From positions 158,623-222,622 of the forward strand of contig KE150452.1 of the NCBI GenBank assembly GCA_000411415.1: 64,000 bases of DNA. Reading direction: 5' to 3'. Positions 8,592 through 17,004 of the stretch are shown piece after piece. Under the pieces are notes generated by a model. It was given only the letters and a program-made list of their open reading frames with translations, had not been told where the DNA came from and ran no database searches. The stretch comes from Actinomyces sp. HPA0247 (lineage in GTDB: Bacteria; Actinomycetota; Actinomycetes; Actinomycetales; Actinomycetaceae). How positions within the stretch are numbered: the stretch's first letter is position 1; the number at the start of each line of letters is the position of its first letter. Made by a program: the position numbers and the translations under genes.

Positions 8592-9284
8592 CTACAGCCA
8601 GTCCGGAACGACACCCCAGGCAATCGCAGCCATCAGTGCGGATCCGATCATCCAAGGCCCCATCGGCACACGTGACTTCGTCCCGGCCGAGCCGATCACG
8701 ATTTTCCAGAGCGCAGCAAACCCGGCCAACACAAACGACAAAGCCAGGGAGGAGACCGCAGCCTCGATACCGACGGATCCTGCCATCGCGCCCAGAACGG
8801 GTGCGAGCTTCACGTCTCCCCCACCCATACCGCCGGGCAGACGGTTGAGCAGTGCGATCGGAATCGTCCAGATGAGAGCCCCAGCAACGCATCCGATGAG
8901 GCGCTGCTGCCACAGGGGCGAAATGATGGCACCGACGACAACGCCCACCGTCACGCCGATACCCATCGCCACTGTATACGCGTTGGGCAGACGATGAGTC
9001 TGAGCATCAACGTAGGCGCTCAGCGCCCCGATCATCGCAACCGTCATGACCGAGGGCATGCCGGGACGCATCTGCGCCGCCACGAATAGGATCGCCCCAA
9101 CGATCGCAGAACTCCACACAATCGCGTTGCGCGTCAGCGGGGTACGAGTCGCTTCAATAAAATACCGCCGCTGGATCTTCCACCCGGACCTCCACAGCCA
9201 CACCAGCACAATGATCCATGTGAGAAATCCCGAGACGAGCGACAGATCCGCACTGATGCGCTGGGGAAGCCAACCGACGATCAC
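8592..9284 (-). CDS. Prepilin peptidase, A24 aspartic family
   Basis: The 230-aa membrane protein has about six to seven membrane segments and both catalytic aspartates of the type IV prepilin peptidase family: Asp93 in YVDAQTHRLPN and Asp157 in GMGGGDVKLAP (the GxGD motif). It lacks the N-terminal methylase/zinc domain of PilD, as is common in actinobacterial TadV-like and ComC-like forms. Its likely role is to cut leader peptides of type IV or Flp pilins, but no pilin gene lies nearby. It overlaps aroE by 4 nt (ATGA) and is the last gene of the alaS operon. Confidence 0.9.
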   Translation of the reverse strand: MIVGWLPQRISADLSLVSGFLTWIIVLVWLWRSGWKIQRRYFIEATRTPLTRNAIVWSSAIVGAILFVAAQMRPGMPSVMTVAMIGALSAYVDAQTHRLPNAYTVAMGIGVTVGVVVGAIISPLWQQRLIGCVAGALIWTIPIALLNRLPGGMGGGDVKLAPVLGAMAGSVGIEAAVSSLALSFVLAGFAALWKIVIGSAGTKSRVPMGPWMIGSALMAAIAWGVVPDWL

Positions 9285-10141
9285 GACGCCCGGCCTTCCT
9301 GTGAGCGCCGTTCCAGCTCCTCCTCGAGAGCCCCGCGCATCACGTCGATATCGGGGCTGCGCCCGGTCATCAGCTGGACCTGTGCACCTGCCTGATAGAC
9401 CAGCATATCCGTGCCCTCAGCAACAATGCCACCGCCTGCCTCATAGGCAGCGCGCAACGCCGTATTGCGCGGGGAATAGACAACATCGAGGAGGACCTGC
9501 CGCTCGCGCACATCGAGACACTGCGCGAGCGGATCCGCAACACCAGCGGGCAGGGTTGAGATGATGAGGTCAGCCTCGCGCGCCGCCTTCGACACGGCCT
9601 CGACGTCGGACCACAGAACCTGTTCGATGGCCACGCCCAGACGCGAGGCAGCAGCAACAACCGATCCGGGACCGCCGAAGCGGCGCGCAGCGACAGTCGA
9701 CGTCGTCATCCCCAGCTCGCCAAGCGCGGCGAGGGCAGACGAAGCCGTGGCGCGGGCACCGAGGATCAGAGCACTCGACGGAAGCGAGCGCCCCTGAATC
9801 GAACATGCGCGGCGGACAGCCGACGCGATCCCCGTCACGTCGGTATTGAAACCCGCAAGAATGCCCGAGGACGGAACAACCGTATTGACCGCGCCAACCG
9901 CGCTCGCTAACGGATCAATCGCATCCAGGAGCGGCATCACCGCCTGTTTGCAGGGCATTGTCACCGACAAGCCCGCGCAGTCAGCACCCAGGCCACCAAC
10001 GAAACCGGGAAGTGACTCGCGGTCTTGCTCAAGCCGACGGTACTCCCACCCCTCGATGCCAAGCTGCGCCCATGCCGCGCGGTGAATGACCGGCGACAGA
10101 GAATGCTCGATCGGCGAGCCGATCACGGCGGCCCACGTCAT
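9281..10141 (-). CDS. aroE: Shikimate dehydrogenase
   Basis: AroE reduces 3-dehydroshikimate to shikimate with NADPH. The 286-aa protein begins MTWAAVIGSPIEHSLSPVIH (substrate Ser pair) and contains the catalytic Lys in SVTMPCKQAV and the Asp in FNTDVTG. Near the C-terminus, TDMLVYQAGAQ matches the family's Gln-containing segment. The dinucleotide loop reads LGARATASSALAAL instead of GAGGxxxA, a departure also known from some actinobacterial homologues (GGGATA type). Cofactor preference is therefore uncertain. The ATG at 10141 overlaps mltG by 4 nt. The aroE-mltG-ruvX-alaS order is typical of the phylum. Confidence 0.93.
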   Translation of the reverse strand: MTWAAVIGSPIEHSLSPVIHRAAWAQLGIEGWEYRRLEQDRESLPGFVGGLGADCAGLSVTMPCKQAVMPLLDAIDPLASAVGAVNTVVPSSGILAGFNTDVTGIASAVRRACSIQGRSLPSSALILGARATASSALAALGELGMTTSTVAARRFGGPGSVVAAASRLGVAIEQVLWSDVEAVSKAAREADLIISTLPAGVADPLAQCLDVRERQVLLDVVYSPRNTALRAAYEAGGGIVAEGTDMLVYQAGAQVQLMTGRSPDIDVMRGALEEELERRSQEGRAS

Positions 10142-11598
10142 GATGCCGTGCAGACCTTCGGATTCGCAGCGCAGTACGCCTTGAACTTCTCGCGGTTCTT
10201 CTCCTGTTCTTCCAGAGTGGAGGCGAACAGGGTCTCGCCTGTGTCCAGGTTGACCGTCACAAAGTACAGCCATGTTCCATCGGCCGGATTCAGCACGGCC
10301 TTGATGGCCTTTTCGCTCGGCTGGCCAATCGGAGTGGGTGGCAGTCCCGGGTGCAGGCGCGTGTTATACGGGTTGTCATTATCGAGATCCGCCTGATCGG
10401 GCACACCGCTGGTCTTCCCAACGCCGTACAGGACCGTTGAGTCCATGCCCAGCATGCCCTTCGTTTCACCGTTTGTATCCGCCAGGCGGTTATCGATCAC
10501 GCGGGCGACCATCGGCATATACCTGTCGATGTTCATCTCACCATCAACGATAGACGCCTTGATGAGGACGGTTTCGCGGTCTGCGGGAGCAACACCCAGA
10601 CGGTCGAGTTCATCGATCGTGCCCTTGACCATGCGCGCGATAAGGGTGGTCGGCGTGTCTGTTTCGCCGACCTCATAGGAGCCGGGAAGGAGCCATCCTT
10701 CGGCGTTACCGCCGGCCTCAGAGGGCAGACCGATAGCCTCGGTATCGGCGAATGCCGCATCGACGTCGGCCTCGGAAACGCCCATGATATCGATGATGCG
10801 TTGCTTCACTTCCGACAGCTTCTGGCCGGAACCGATAGTCACCGTCGAGTCCACACGATTCGTCTCGTCCAGCAAAGCGGCGAGCGCTGCAGAGGCGCTC
10901 ATCTGTTGCTTCAAACGGTACGTACCAGGGCGAATCGACATTGCCGCCGAAGTCTTCTCGAACTGGCGCACGAAAGCACCCACGGACTTCACGACGCCCG
11001 CTTCCACCAGGGTCTGGCCGATCGCACGGCCCGAGGCCTCCTCATCAATGGTCACCTCGACCGAGCCGGAACCGGGGCCCGGATAGTCATCCGACGAGGT
11101 TGTCGATGAGTTGAAGAGCTGATCGTAGGCAACGTAGCTTGCACCGGCGACTAAGCCGAGCACGAGAACGATGATGAAGAACGAACGAATGCGACGACGA
11201 CGCTTGCGTTTACGGGCTGCGCGGCGTTCGCTGGCGAGCCTGCGCGAGCGCATACCTGTCGTTTCAGACGCCGTCTCAACGACCGTCGCAACACTGCTTG
11301 TGCGGGCGGTCGAAGCGGGAACACGCGGTGCCGCAGCGCTGTCAGTCACCTCATCGAAGGACGGGATCGGCGCCGAGCGCTGACGACGACTCGCACCACG
11401 CGCAGGTACAGCCTCTGTGTCGGCCGAGGCCGGGGCCACCGCAGGTGTGCCGTGAAGCGGGGTCGACGCGGAGGTCGACACGGAGTTCTTCGAGGACTCG
11501 ACGCTGGAGTTATCACGTGGAGCGTCGGAGTAGACCTTGGGTTCGCCGGAGTGAATCTCACGGCGAGAACGGAAGGGGTAAGGGGGAGGCGTACTCAC
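10138..11598 (-). CDS. mltG: Endolytic murein transglycosylase MltG
   Basis: MltG (YceG family) is membrane-anchored and cuts nascent glycan strands, setting their length. The 486-aa protein has a long disordered cytoplasmic N-terminus (residues 1-120), a basic cluster RRAARKRKRRRR and one membrane helix (about 137-160). LysM-like and catalytic YceG domains follow. The segment ASIVDGEMN corresponds to the family ASIVEKE motif with the catalytic Glu, and YNTRLHPGLPPTPIG is the conserved substrate loop. The GTG at 11598 overlaps the ruvX stop (GTGA). The N-terminal extension is far longer than in E. coli but usual for actinobacteria. Confidence 0.95.
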   Translation of the reverse strand: MSTPPPYPFRSRREIHSGEPKVYSDAPRDNSSVESSKNSVSTSASTPLHGTPAVAPASADTEAVPARGASRRQRSAPIPSFDEVTDSAAAPRVPASTARTSSVATVVETASETTGMRSRRLASERRAARKRKRRRRIRSFFIIVLVLGLVAGASYVAYDQLFNSSTTSSDDYPGPGSGSVEVTIDEEASGRAIGQTLVEAGVVKSVGAFVRQFEKTSAAMSIRPGTYRLKQQMSASAALAALLDETNRVDSTVTIGSGQKLSEVKQRIIDIMGVSEADVDAAFADTEAIGLPSEAGGNAEGWLLPGSYEVGETDTPTTLIARMVKGTIDELDRLGVAPADRETVLIKASIVDGEMNIDRYMPMVARVIDNRLADTNGETKGMLGMDSTVLYGVGKTSGVPDQADLDNDNPYNTRLHPGLPPTPIGQPSEKAIKAVLNPADGTWLYFVTVNLDTGETLFASTLEEQEKNREKFKAYCAANPKVCTAS

Positions 11599-12083
11599 GT
11601 GTGTACTCCTTCGTTGGGTTCGAGGATGATCTCCTCACCGGGGGCTCGACCGCCCATGCGTTCAAGCTCGAGCGCCTGCTCCAAGATGATCTGGGCGGCC
11701 ACCTGGTCGATGACACTGCGATGGTCGATTTCCGGGATGCCGGAGGCGCGCAGTCGCGCATGCGCCTGGTTGGACGTCATGCGCTCATCGACCATCGCGA
11801 CCCGAACACCGGGAACAAGCTTCTTGATGCGGCGCGCATACTTGCGCGCTCCCTTCGCAGAAACGCCCTCTCCCCCGCGCAGATGACGGGGCAGCCCAAC
11901 GATCACTTCGATCGCGTCATGACGACGGACAATGTCGGCGAGGCGATCGAGATCAGACAGGTCAGGGGCCCTGTGCAGGGTTTCGACGGGCATCGTGAGA
12001 ATACCGTCAGGGTCGCACCGGCTGACGCCGACACGCACGGTGCCGACGTCCACGCCGATGCGAATACCCCGACGAATGCTCAC
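11595..12083 (-). CDS. ruvX: Holliday-junction resolvase-like protein RuvX (YqgF)
   Basis: The 162-aa RNase H-fold protein is related to YqgF, implicated in pre-16S rRNA 5'-end processing. In mycobacteria the family is called RuvX and can cut Holliday junctions. The catalytic acidic residues are visible in GVDVGTVRVGVS, MVDERMTS and SVIDQVAAQIIL. The GTG at 12083 overlaps the alaS stop by 4 nt, and mltG overlaps its 3' end. A C-terminal tail after residue 145 is poorly conserved. Confidence 0.93.
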   Translation of the reverse strand: MSIRRGIRIGVDVGTVRVGVSRCDPDGILTMPVETLHRAPDLSDLDRLADIVRRHDAIEVIVGLPRHLRGGEGVSAKGARKYARRIKKLVPGVRVAMVDERMTSNQAHARLRASGIPEIDHRSVIDQVAAQIILEQALELERMGGRAPGEEIILEPNEGVHT

Positions 12084-14788
12084 AGAGCCTCGATTTCCTT
12101 GCGGATCGCGTCGATCGCGTCCGCGATGCCCTCGGGCTTCGTGCCGCCACCCTGAGCAATGTCATCGCGGCCACCACCGCCACCGCCCATGTACTTGCCA
12201 ACGGCGCGAACAAGGGCGCCTGCCTTCACGGACTGCTCACGCGCGGCCTCGTTCGTCGCAACAACAAGCGAGGGCTTACCGCCAACGAGACCACCGAGGG
12301 CAACGACGACGCCGCGCTCATTACCGAGGCGGTCACGGACGTCGAGCGCAAGGGTACGCAGGGCGTCGGCCGACGGCATGTCGCCAACGGCGGCAGCCAC
12401 GACGCTGACGGCGCCAATAGCCGAGGCGGAAGCCGCAAGATCGGCACCGCGGCTGAGAGCCTGAGCGGTGCGCATCTTCTCCAGTTCCTTCTCGGACTCG
12501 CGCAGCTTGGACAGAAGGGACTCAATGCGATCGGGCAGCTCATCCGCACGACCACCAACGAGCTGAGACAGCTGGGCAACGAGCGCGTGCTCCTTGGCCT
12601 GGAACTCGTATGCACCGTCGCCGACGAGCGCGTCGATACGGCGTACGCCGGACCCAACGGAGCCTTCGCTGAGCACCGTAATGCGACCGATGTGTCCGGT
12701 CGTCGGCACGTGGGTGCCACCGCACAACTCACGGTCGAAGCCATCGCCAATCGTGACGACGCGGACCTCTGATCCGTACTTTTCTCCGAACAGCGCGATG
12801 GCGCCGGCGGCCTTTGCCTCGTCGAGGCTCATCACCTCGGTCGTCACGGCCAGATCCTGGGCGAGCTTCTCGTTGACGAGCGCCTCAATATCATTGATCT
12901 GAGAGCCGTCAAGCGCCGCACCGTGACGGAAGTCGAAGCGCAGTCGCGACGGCGAGTTCTCAGAACCGGCCTGCGTCGCATCCTTCGACACGACGTTGCG
13001 CAGGCCCGCGTACACCATGTGCGTGGCAGTGTGGGCACGAGCGATCGCCAGACGGCGCTCGCCATCAATCTCGGCGTATGCCTTCTCGCCCACCGTCATG
13101 CCACCCTCGGTGAGAGTGCCGCGGTGAACGCTCAGGCCACGGATCGGTGCCTGAACGTCGTGAACCTCAACAACGCCACCGCCAGCGAGACGGATCGTAC
13201 CGTGGTCGGCCAGCTGGCCACCCATTTCAGCGTAGAAGGGCGTGCGGTCAAGGATCACCTCGACCTCGGCGGGCGCGCTTGCCGCGGGTGCCGCAACACC
13301 GTCAACGAGCAGCGCTTCGACAGTGGCCTCGGCGGCCTGCTCCGTGTAGCCCAGGAACGTCGAGCCACCACCCATCGCCTTCTCAATCTCGTGGAAGACA
13401 CGGACGTCAGTGTGTCCAGTCTTCTTCGAACGGGCGTCGGCGCGTGCGCGTTCCTTCTGCTCGGCCATGAGGCTGCGGAAGCCCTCCTCGTCGACGGACA
13501 CGCCCTGTTCGGCAGCCATCTCGAGGGTCAGGTCAATCGGGAATCCGTAGGTGTCGTGCAGCGAGAACGCAGAGGCACCGGAAATAACGGGGGCGCCCTT
13601 CGATTCCTTCGCACTGGCAACCGCAGCGTCCAGGATCGTCGTACCGGCGCTCAGCGTGCGACGGAAGGCGTCTTCCTCCGCGTAGGCGACCTCCGAGATC
13701 GTCTTCCAGTTGGTCTCGAGCTCGGGGTAGGACGCCTTCATCGCGTCCTTGGAAGCGGTGAGGAGGGTTGGCATGGTTGCCTCGTCGACGCCCAGCAGGC
13801 GCATGGAGCGAACAGCACGACGGATCAGACGACGCAGCACGTAGCCGCGGCCATCGTTACCGGGACGCACGCCATCGCCGATCAGCATGAGAGAGGAACG
13901 CACGTGGTCGGCCACGACACGCATGCGCACGTCATCGTCATAGGCGGCACCGGCCTCGGGACCCGCAGCGCCCAGACCGTAGCGCTTGCCACTCATCTGC
14001 ATGGCAGCGTCGATGACGGGGAACACCTCGTCGATCTCGTACATGTTGGGCTTGTCCTGCATGACGAAGGCCAGACGTTCGAGGCCTGCGCCCGTATCAA
14101 TCGCCTTCTTGTCGAGCTCGCCCAGCAGCGGGTAGTCCTTACCCGTCCCCTCACCGCGCATGTACTGGTCGAAGACCAGGTTCCAGACCTCAAGGTAGCG
14201 GTCGCCACCCGGGTCAACAGTGCCGCCCACGGCCTCGGGACCGTACTCGGGGCCGCGATCATAGTGCCACTCCGCACAGGGGCCGGCGGGACCCGGCTGG
14301 CCGGTGTCCCAGAAGTTTTCCTCACGAGGCAGGCGCACGATGTGCTTGGGATCCATGCCGATCTGCTTGGTCAGGACGTTGAAGGCTTCCTCGTCCTGGT
14401 CCCACAGCGTCACCCAGAAGCGATCACCGTCGAGGCCATACATTCCCTCGTCGCGCGAACCCGTCAGCAGCTCCCAGGCGTAGTTGATCGCGCCTTCCTT
14501 GAAGTAGTCGCCGAACGAGAAGTTGCCGTTCATCTGGAAGAACGTGCCGTGACGGGTCGTCTTACCGACGTTATCGATGTCGTTCGTGCGAATACACTTC
14601 TGCACCGACGCGGCACGAGGCCACGGCGCGGGCTCAACACCCGTGATGTAGGGGATAAACGGAACCATGCCCGCGATCGTGAACAGAATCGAGGGCTCCG
14701 GGGAGACGAGAGAAACGGAAGGACGAATCTCATGCCCCTGCTTCTTGAAGTATTCGAGCCAGCGGGTGCGGATTTCAGACGTACGCAT
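12080..14788 (-). CDS. alaS: Alanyl-tRNA synthetase
   Basis: This 902-aa class II synthetase charges tRNA-Ala. The catalytic domain starts MRTSEIRTRWLEYFKKQGH. The editing domain carries both zinc-binding halves, AHTATHM (HxxxH) and CGGTHVPTTGHIG (CxxxH). The C-terminal oligomerisation and DHHA1 domain ends with GGGGGGRDDIAQGGG. Length is normal. GGGGG precedes the ATG at 14788, and a TAACAT hexamer lies 8 nt upstream, so the leader is very short. It heads the operon alaS-ruvX-mltG-aroE-prepilin peptidase, joined throughout by 4-nt overlaps. Confidence 0.98.
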   Translation of the reverse strand: MRTSEIRTRWLEYFKKQGHEIRPSVSLVSPEPSILFTIAGMVPFIPYITGVEPAPWPRAASVQKCIRTNDIDNVGKTTRHGTFFQMNGNFSFGDYFKEGAINYAWELLTGSRDEGMYGLDGDRFWVTLWDQDEEAFNVLTKQIGMDPKHIVRLPREENFWDTGQPGPAGPCAEWHYDRGPEYGPEAVGGTVDPGGDRYLEVWNLVFDQYMRGEGTGKDYPLLGELDKKAIDTGAGLERLAFVMQDKPNMYEIDEVFPVIDAAMQMSGKRYGLGAAGPEAGAAYDDDVRMRVVADHVRSSLMLIGDGVRPGNDGRGYVLRRLIRRAVRSMRLLGVDEATMPTLLTASKDAMKASYPELETNWKTISEVAYAEEDAFRRTLSAGTTILDAAVASAKESKGAPVISGASAFSLHDTYGFPIDLTLEMAAEQGVSVDEEGFRSLMAEQKERARADARSKKTGHTDVRVFHEIEKAMGGGSTFLGYTEQAAEATVEALLVDGVAAPAASAPAEVEVILDRTPFYAEMGGQLADHGTIRLAGGGVVEVHDVQAPIRGLSVHRGTLTEGGMTVGEKAYAEIDGERRLAIARAHTATHMVYAGLRNVVSKDATQAGSENSPSRLRFDFRHGAALDGSQINDIEALVNEKLAQDLAVTTEVMSLDEAKAAGAIALFGEKYGSEVRVVTIGDGFDRELCGGTHVPTTGHIGRITVLSEGSVGSGVRRIDALVGDGAYEFQAKEHALVAQLSQLVGGRADELPDRIESLLSKLRESEKELEKMRTAQALSRGADLAASASAIGAVSVVAAAVGDMPSADALRTLALDVRDRLGNERGVVVALGGLVGGKPSLVVATNEAAREQSVKAGALVRAVGKYMGGGGGGRDDIAQGGGTKPEGIADAIDAIRKEIEAL

Positions 14789-14849
14789 AGTCCCCCATGT
14801 TAGACGCTCTGCGCCGGTCGCGGCACGTCGGCACGCGCAAGCGGACAGT

Positions 14850-14895
14850 GGGATAAAAGAAAAACCGCGCCCCCGAGCATGGCTCGGGGGCGCGG
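14850..14895 (-). terminator. Rho-independent terminator of rpsD
   Basis: A perfect 14-bp GC-rich stem with loop ATG at 14865-14895 lies 12 nt past the rpsD stop. It is followed on the minus strand by TTTTTCTTTTATCC. Confidence 0.95.
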
Positions 14896-14907
14896 GAATG
14901 AATTGTG

Positions 14908-15531
14908 TCAGCGCGAGTAGTGCTCAACGACCATCTGAACGTCGACGGTCACGGGGACCTCAGCGCGCTTCGGGCGACGCACCAGGGTCGCCTTCAGGCG
15001 AGCCAGGTCAACGTCCAGGTACTCGGGGACGGCGGGCAGCACGTCGCGGTGGATACCCTCGGCAGCGATCTCGAAGGGAACCGTGGTCTGCGACTTGGGC
15101 TTGACCTGCAGGGTCTGGCCGGGCTTCACGCGGAACGAGGGGCGATCGACGATCTTGCCGTCAACGAGGATGTGACGGTGAACGACGAACTGACGAGCCT
15201 GCTGGATGGTGCGGGCGAAGCCGGCGCGCAGGACGAGGGCGTCCAGACGCATCTCGAGCAGCTCAACCAGGTTCTCACCGGTCAGGCCAGCGGTACGACG
15301 AGCCTCTTCGAAGGCGCGGCGCAGCTGCGACTCACGGATGCCGTACTGGGCGCGCAGACGCTGCTTTTCCTTCAGACGAACGGCGTAGTCGGAATCCTGG
15401 CGGCGGCGGGTACGGCCGTGCTCACCGGGGCCGTAGGGACGCTTCTCGAAGTAGCGAACAGCCTTGGGGGTCAGGGCCAGACCGAGGGCGCGGGACTCGC
15501 GCACCTGCTTGCGGGAACGATTCGTTGCCAT
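14908..15531 (-). CDS. rpsD: 30S ribosomal protein S4
   Basis: S4 nucleates 30S assembly on 16S rRNA. The 207-aa protein begins MATNRSRKQVRESRALG. The S4 RNA-binding domain (RLDALVLRAGFARTIQQARQ...VVHRHILVDGKIV) lies at about residues 95-150. It contains no cysteine, so it is the zinc-free (C-) form; zinc-starved actinobacteria often regulate such paralogues, but only one copy is in view. The ATG at 15531 has AGGA upstream. The gene is monocistronic with its own terminator. The 119 nt before it may hold an autoregulatory leader, but I could not define a structure. Confidence 0.97.
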   Translation of the reverse strand: MATNRSRKQVRESRALGLALTPKAVRYFEKRPYGPGEHGRTRRRQDSDYAVRLKEKQRLRAQYGIRESQLRRAFEEARRTAGLTGENLVELLEMRLDALVLRAGFARTIQQARQFVVHRHILVDGKIVDRPSFRVKPGQTLQVKPKSQTTVPFEIAAEGIHRDVLPAVPEYLDVDLARLKATLVRRPKRAEVPVTVDVQMVVEHYSR

Positions 15532-15650
15532 GTTTCTTCTTCCTGTTTCTCGTGTCATGCCGGAGATCCCGGCATGGGGCCAACTCCAGGATCACATCGA
15601 CCCGTCGGCTAAGGCCCCAGGTGCCCGCTGATGCGGACAACTGTTCCATC

Positions 15651-16994
15651 CTAGCGTCTTTTCAGCAAATTGCGAATCACACCGAGCCGCTTCGTGAGCA
15701 TCGCCTCATGGCCGTTTTCCGTGGGCTCATAGTAATGCGTACCTTCGAGGTCGTCCGGCAGGTACTGCTGCGCCGCGACGTGGTGCGGATGATCGTGCGC
15801 GTACAGGTACCCGTCACCGTGTCCCAGAGACTTGGCGCCGGAATAGTGCGCATCGCGCAGATGCTCGGGCACCGCTCCCCCACGCCCGGCGCGCACATCG
15901 GCGATCGCACGATCGATCGCCAGGTACGTCGCATTCGACTTCGGGGCTGTCGCCACGGCAACGACTGCCTGAGCGAGGAGCAGACGCGCCTCGGGCATAC
16001 CGATCAGCGCGACTCCCTGGGCGACGCTCACGCAGGTCGTCAGCACCTCGGGAGCGGCCATTCCCACTTCCTCCGAAGCGGCGATCATGATGCGTCGCGC
16101 GATAAAACGCGGGTCCTCACCGGCCTCGATCATACGGGCGAGGTAGTGAAGAGCTGCGTCCACATCAGAACCGCGCATCGACTTAATAAACGCGCTTGCC
16201 ACATCGTAGTGCTGATCTTTACTCCAGCGAACGAGGGCCTGATTGGCCGCCGCCTCAACGCTCGCGACCGTAATCTCACCGGATCCATCATCGCTGGCAA
16301 CACCCGCAGCTGCTTCGAGGAGCGTCAAAGACTTACGAGCATCCGAGCCCGCCAGGCGCACAAGTCCGGCCACGGCCTCGTCCGTAATAGAAAAACGCCC
16401 ACCAAGGCCGCGCTCATCCGCCAACGCACGGCGAATGAGCCCCTCGATTGCATCCGCGTCAAGAGGACGCAGGGTTAAGAGGAGCGAGCGCGACAGGAGC
16501 GGAGAAATCACCGAGAACGATGGATTTTCAGTCGTCGCTGCAACGAGGACGACCCACCGATTCTCGACGGCAGGAAGGAGCGAGTCCTGCTGCGACTTCG
16601 AGAAGCGATGCACCTCGTCGACGAACAGAATGGTTTCTTCTCCCCCGCTGGCGAGAGTTCGACGCGCATCATCGACAACACGCCGCACGTCACTGACGCC
16701 CGAGGAAACGGCGGAGAGCTCGATAAACCGCCGTCCGGATGCGCGCGCGATCAAATACGCGAGCGTCGTCTTACCAGTACCCGGAGGACCCCAGAGCACA
16801 ACGGAGGACACTGCAACACCGTCGCTGGCTCCAGGCGAGAGAAGGCGCCGCAACGGCGCCCCCTCACCGAGCAGGTGCGACTGTCCAACGACCTGTGCAA
16901 GTGTCGTAGGACGCATACGAACGGCGAGGGGCGCGCCCGCATTGAATGCAGGCACGCCCGACTCGTCGATAGATTCAGAATCAAACAGATCCAT
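15651..16994 (-). CDS. rarA: Replication-associated recombination protein RarA (MgsA)
   Basis: RarA is an AAA+ ATPase acting at stalled replication forks, related to RuvB and clamp-loader subunits. The 447-aa protein shows RPTTLAQVVGQ, Walker A GPPGTGKTTLAY, Walker B ILFVDEVHRF, sensor 1 AATTENPSF and the arginine-finger region LLSRSLLLTLRPL. A C-terminal tetramerisation domain ends in LLKRR. The ATG at 16994 is preceded by TAAGCT at 7 nt; that hexamer overlaps the stop codon of the upstream gene. AGGG at 5 nt could also act as a weak Shine-Dalgarno. Confidence 0.95.
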   Translation of the reverse strand: MDLFDSESIDESGVPAFNAGAPLAVRMRPTTLAQVVGQSHLLGEGAPLRRLLSPGASDGVAVSSVVLWGPPGTGKTTLAYLIARASGRRFIELSAVSSGVSDVRRVVDDARRTLASGGEETILFVDEVHRFSKSQQDSLLPAVENRWVVLVAATTENPSFSVISPLLSRSLLLTLRPLDADAIEGLIRRALADERGLGGRFSITDEAVAGLVRLAGSDARKSLTLLEAAAGVASDDGSGEITVASVEAAANQALVRWSKDQHYDVASAFIKSMRGSDVDAALHYLARMIEAGEDPRFIARRIMIAASEEVGMAAPEVLTTCVSVAQGVALIGMPEARLLLAQAVVAVATAPKSNATYLAIDRAIADVRAGRGGAVPEHLRDAHYSGAKSLGHGDGYLYAHDHPHHVAAQQYLPDDLEGTHYYEPTENGHEAMLTKRLGVIRNLLKRR

Positions 16995-17004
16995 GAGCCC
17001 TAGC

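Noticed and set aside
12923..14803. 626-codon open frame on the plus strand
   Set aside because: It lies antisense to alaS, has no recognisable domain, and reflects the long stop-free antisense frames usual in high-GC coding DNA.
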